Source of the DNA: Cronobacter dublinensis subsp. dublinensis LMG 23823
Lineage (GTDB): Bacteria > Pseudomonadota > Gammaproteobacteria > Enterobacterales > Enterobacteriaceae
Direction of reading: 5' to 3'
Assembly (NCBI RefSeq): GCF_001277235.1
Contig: NZ_CP012266.1
Span: forward strand, 1,550,001 to 1,614,000
Length of the DNA: 64,000 nucleotides
Both the position numbers and the translations under genes were made by a program. This document shows, piece by piece, positions 61,333 to 64,000 of this stretch. The notes under the pieces are model-generated. The model did no database searches, was not told the origin of the DNA, and saw only the letters and a program-made list of their open reading frames with translations. The first letter of the stretch is position 1, and each line of letters begins with the position of its first letter.

Positions 61333-63945
61333 ATGACTCAACAGCCACAAGCAAAATACCGCCACGACTACCGTGCGCCGGATTACCTGATTACCGATAT
61401 TGATCTGACCTTCGACCTCGACGCCGCCAGAACGCGGGTCACGGCAGTGAGTCAGGTCAACCGCCGCGTCGCGGAGAACGCGCCGCTGCGTCTGGACGGC
61501 GAAGACCTTACCCTGATTTCGGTCGATGTCGATGGCAATCCCTGGCCGCATCACCGCCTGGAAGAGGGCGCGCTGGTGCTGGAAAACCTGCCGGAGCGCT
61601 TTACGCTTAAAATCGTCAACGATATCCATCCGGCGACAAACACGGCGCTTGAAGGGCTGTATCAGTCCGGCGTGGCGCTCTGCACCCAGTGCGAAGCCGA
61701 AGGCTTCCGTCATATTACCTGGTACCTGGATCGCCCGGACGTGCTGGCGCGCTTCACCACCAAAATCATCGCCGACAAAGCGACTTATCCGTACCTGCTT
61801 TCTAACGGCAACCGCCTGGCGCAGGGCGAGCTGGACGATGGCCGCCACTGGATGCAGTGGGAAGATCCGTTCCCGAAACCGTGTTACCTGTTCGCGCTGG
61901 TGGCGGGCGATTTTGACGTGCTGCGCGACACCTTCACTACCCGTTCCGGGCGCGACGTCGCGCTGGAGCTCTACGTCGACCGCGGCAACCTCGACCGCGC
62001 CAGCTGGGCGATGACCTCGCTCAAAAACTCCATGAAGTGGGACGAAGAGCGTTTTGGGCTGGAGTACGATCTCGACATCTATATGATTGTCGCCGTCGAT
62101 TTCTTCAACATGGGCGCGATGGAGAACAAAGGGCTTAACGTCTTTAACTCCAAATTTGTGCTGGCGCGCGCCGAAACCGCCACCGACAAAGACTATCTCA
62201 ACATCGAGCGCGTTATCGGCCATGAATATTTCCACAACTGGACCGGTAACCGCGTCACCTGCCGCGACTGGTTCCAGCTCAGCCTGAAAGAGGGGCTGAC
62301 GGTGTTCCGTGACCAGGAGTTCAGCTCTGACCTCGGCTCACGCGCGGTCAACCGCATCAGCAACGTGCGCACCATGCGCGCAATGCAGTTCGCCGAAGAC
62401 GCAAGCCCGATGGCGCATCCGATTCGCCCGGACATGGTCATTGAGATGAACAACTTCTACACCCTGACCGTGTATGAGAAAGGGTCAGAAGTTATCCGTA
62501 TGCTCCATACGCTGCTTGGCGAAGCGAATTTCCAAAAGGGCATGCAGCTCTATTTCGAGCGCCACGACGGCAGCGCGGCCACCTGCGACGATTTCGTGCA
62601 GGCGATGGAAGACGCGTCGAATGTCGACCTTTCACACTTCCGCCGCTGGTACAGCCAGTCCGGTACGCCGATTGTCACCGTGCAGGATGACTACAATCCA
62701 CAGACCGAGCAGTACACGCTGACCTTAAGCCAGCGTACGCCGCCGACCGCGGACCAGCCGGAAAAACTGCCGCTGCATATTCCGTTCGACATCGAACTGT
62801 ATGACAACGAAGGCAACGTCATCCCGCTGCAAAAAGACGGCCATCCGGTACATCACGTGCTGAACCTGACGCAGGCGGAGCAGACGTTCGTTTTCGATAA
62901 CGTTTACTTCCAGCCGGTGCCGTCGCTGCTGCGTGAATTCTCCGCACCGGTGAAACTGGAATATAAATGGAGCGATCAGCAGTTAACGTTCCTGATGCGT
63001 CACGCGCGTAACGATTTCTCGCGCTGGGACGCAGCCCAGAGCCTGCTCGCGACACATATCAAACTCAACGTGGCGCGTTATCAGCAGCAGCAGCCGCTCT
63101 CCTTGCCGCTGCATGTGGCGGATGCCTTCCGCGCGATCCTGCTTGATGAAACCATCGATCCGGCGCTGGCGGCGGAGATCCTGACGCTGCCGTCGCAAAA
63201 TGAAATTGCCGAGCTGTTCCAGACCATCGATCCGCAGGCCATCGCCGCCGTGCACGACGCGCTGACCCGCACGCTCGCCACCGAGCTTGCCGATGAACTG
63301 CTGGCGGTTTACAACGCGCATAAACTCACCGGTTACCGTATCGATCACGCGGATATCGGCAAGCGCGCGCTGCGTAACACTTGCCTGCATTATCTGGCGT
63401 TCGGCGACGCGCAGCTGGCTGACAAGCTTGTGGCGACGCAGTATCACGACGCCGACAACATGACCGACGCGCTGGCCGCCCTGGCCGCCGCGGTCGCCGC
63501 ACAGCTGCCGGGCCGCGACGCGCTGCTCGCCGAGTATGACGACAAGTGGCACCACGACGGTCTGGTCATGGACAAGTGGTTTATGCTGCAGGCGATGAGT
63601 CCGGAGAAAGCAGTGGTCAGCAAGGTGCGTGCGCTGCTGGAGCACCGCTCGTTCAGCCTCGGCAACCCGAACCGCGTGCGTGCGTTGGTGGGCGCGTTCG
63701 CCACCAACAACCCGGCGGCGTTCCATGCCGAAGATGGCAGCGGCTATCGCTTCCTGGTGGAGATGCTGACCGAGCTCAACACCCGCAACCCGCAGGTGGC
63801 GTCGCGTCTGATAGAGCCGCTGATCCGTCTGAAGCGTTATGACGTCAAACGTCAGGCGCTGATGCGTGCGGCGCTGGAAGAGTTGAAAGCGCTGCCGAAG
63901 CTCTCCGGCGACCTGTACGAGAAGGTCAGCAAAGCGCTGGCGTAA
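61333..63945 (+). CDS. pepN: PepN, aminopeptidase N
   Basis: An 870-residue M1 zinc aminopeptidase, the same length as E. coli PepN, and the main broad-specificity cytoplasmic aminopeptidase. The exopeptidase motif GAMEN is at 261-265 and the zinc motif HEYFH at 297-301, with the third ligand Glu320 in KEGLTVFRDQE. An N-terminal beta domain precedes the catalytic domain, and a helical C-terminal domain completes it. The gene ends 55 bases before the window edge; no terminator is resolved there. Confidence 0.98.
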   Translation: MTQQPQAKYRHDYRAPDYLITDIDLTFDLDAARTRVTAVSQVNRRVAENAPLRLDGEDLTLISVDVDGNPWPHHRLEEGALVLENLPERFTLKIVNDIHPATNTALEGLYQSGVALCTQCEAEGFRHITWYLDRPDVLARFTTKIIADKATYPYLLSNGNRLAQGELDDGRHWMQWEDPFPKPCYLFALVAGDFDVLRDTFTTRSGRDVALELYVDRGNLDRASWAMTSLKNSMKWDEERFGLEYDLDIYMIVAVDFFNMGAMENKGLNVFNSKFVLARAETATDKDYLNIERVIGHEYFHNWTGNRVTCRDWFQLSLKEGLTVFRDQEFSSDLGSRAVNRISNVRTMRAMQFAEDASPMAHPIRPDMVIEMNNFYTLTVYEKGSEVIRMLHTLLGEANFQKGMQLYFERHDGSAATCDDFVQAMEDASNVDLSHFRRWYSQSGTPIVTVQDDYNPQTEQYTLTLSQRTPPTADQPEKLPLHIPFDIELYDNEGNVIPLQKDGHPVHHVLNLTQAEQTFVFDNVYFQPVPSLLREFSAPVKLEYKWSDQQLTFLMRHARNDFSRWDAAQSLLATHIKLNVARYQQQQPLSLPLHVADAFRAILLDETIDPALAAEILTLPSQNEIAELFQTIDPQAIAAVHDALTRTLATELADELLAVYNAHKLTGYRIDHADIGKRALRNTCLHYLAFGDAQLADKLVATQYHDADNMTDALAALAAAVAAQLPGRDALLAEYDDKWHHDGLVMDKWFMLQAMSPEKAVVSKVRALLEHRSFSLGNPNRVRALVGAFATNNPAAFHAEDGSGYRFLVEMLTELNTRNPQVASRLIEPLIRLKRYDVKRQALMRAALEELKALPKLSGDLYEKVSKALA

Positions 63946-64000
63946 TGCGGTAATGGATGTGGGAGGTGGGCGCGCTGCGCTTATCCTCCCTATGCTGGAT

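Overview
This is a conserved chromosomal segment from a member of the Enterobacteriaceae. Its gene order follows the Escherichia coli K-12 region from macB to pepN almost gene for gene, and most proteins match the lengths of their E. coli counterparts. The coding sequence is GC-rich and the proteins have diverged moderately from E. coli, which points to a GC-richer relative such as Cronobacter or an Enterobacter-like genus. The genus is an inference; no 16S or other decisive marker is present. I see no phage, insertion sequence, CRISPR array, rRNA or tRNA gene.

Layout. 1-5.6 kb: 3' end of macB (macrolide/peptide exporter), cspD, clpS-clpA (protease adaptor and unfoldase), infA, aat (N-end rule). 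5.7-10.2 kb: cydC, cydD (ABC exporter needed for cytochrome bd) and trxB, all on the minus strand. 10.7-19 kb: lrp, ftsK, lolA, rarA, serS on the plus strand. 19.3-26.8 kb: ycaD, then the anaerobic pyruvate/formate block pflA, pflB, focA and ycaO on the minus strand, with an FNR-type promoter before focA. 27-34.2 kb: ycaP, serC-aroA, ycaL, cmk, rpsA, ihfB. 34.4-41.7 kb: ycaI (comEC), msbA, lpxK, ycaQ, ycaR, kdsB, an envelope/LPS cluster with overlapping genes. 41.7-42.7 kb: an accessory divergent pair, an Lrp/AsnC-type regulator and a DUF2000 protein, separated by a perfect 24-bp palindrome. 42.8-51.9 kb: ycbJ, elyC, and cmoM-mukF-mukE-mukB (tRNA modification and chromosome condensation). 52-55.2 kb: ldtD, mepK (ycbK), gloC (ycbL). 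55.3-64 kb: aspC, ompF, asnS, pncB on the minus strand and pepN on the plus strand.

Several neighbours work together. ClpS hands N-end rule substrates to ClpA, and Aat creates such substrates. PflA activates PflB, whose product formate leaves through FocA. MsbA, LpxK and KdsB serve lipopolysaccharide synthesis. LdtD makes 3-3 peptidoglycan crosslinks and MepK cuts them. MukBEF and FtsK act on chromosome organisation and segregation.

The least ordinary features are the Lrp-like/DUF2000 pair with its palindromic operator, an OmpF porin whose pore-constriction residues differ from E. coli in a charge-paired way, and the absence of genes found here in K-12 (serW, dmsABC with ycaC, ycaM-ycaN-ycaK). 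I found no clear evidence of a wholly new multi-gene system.
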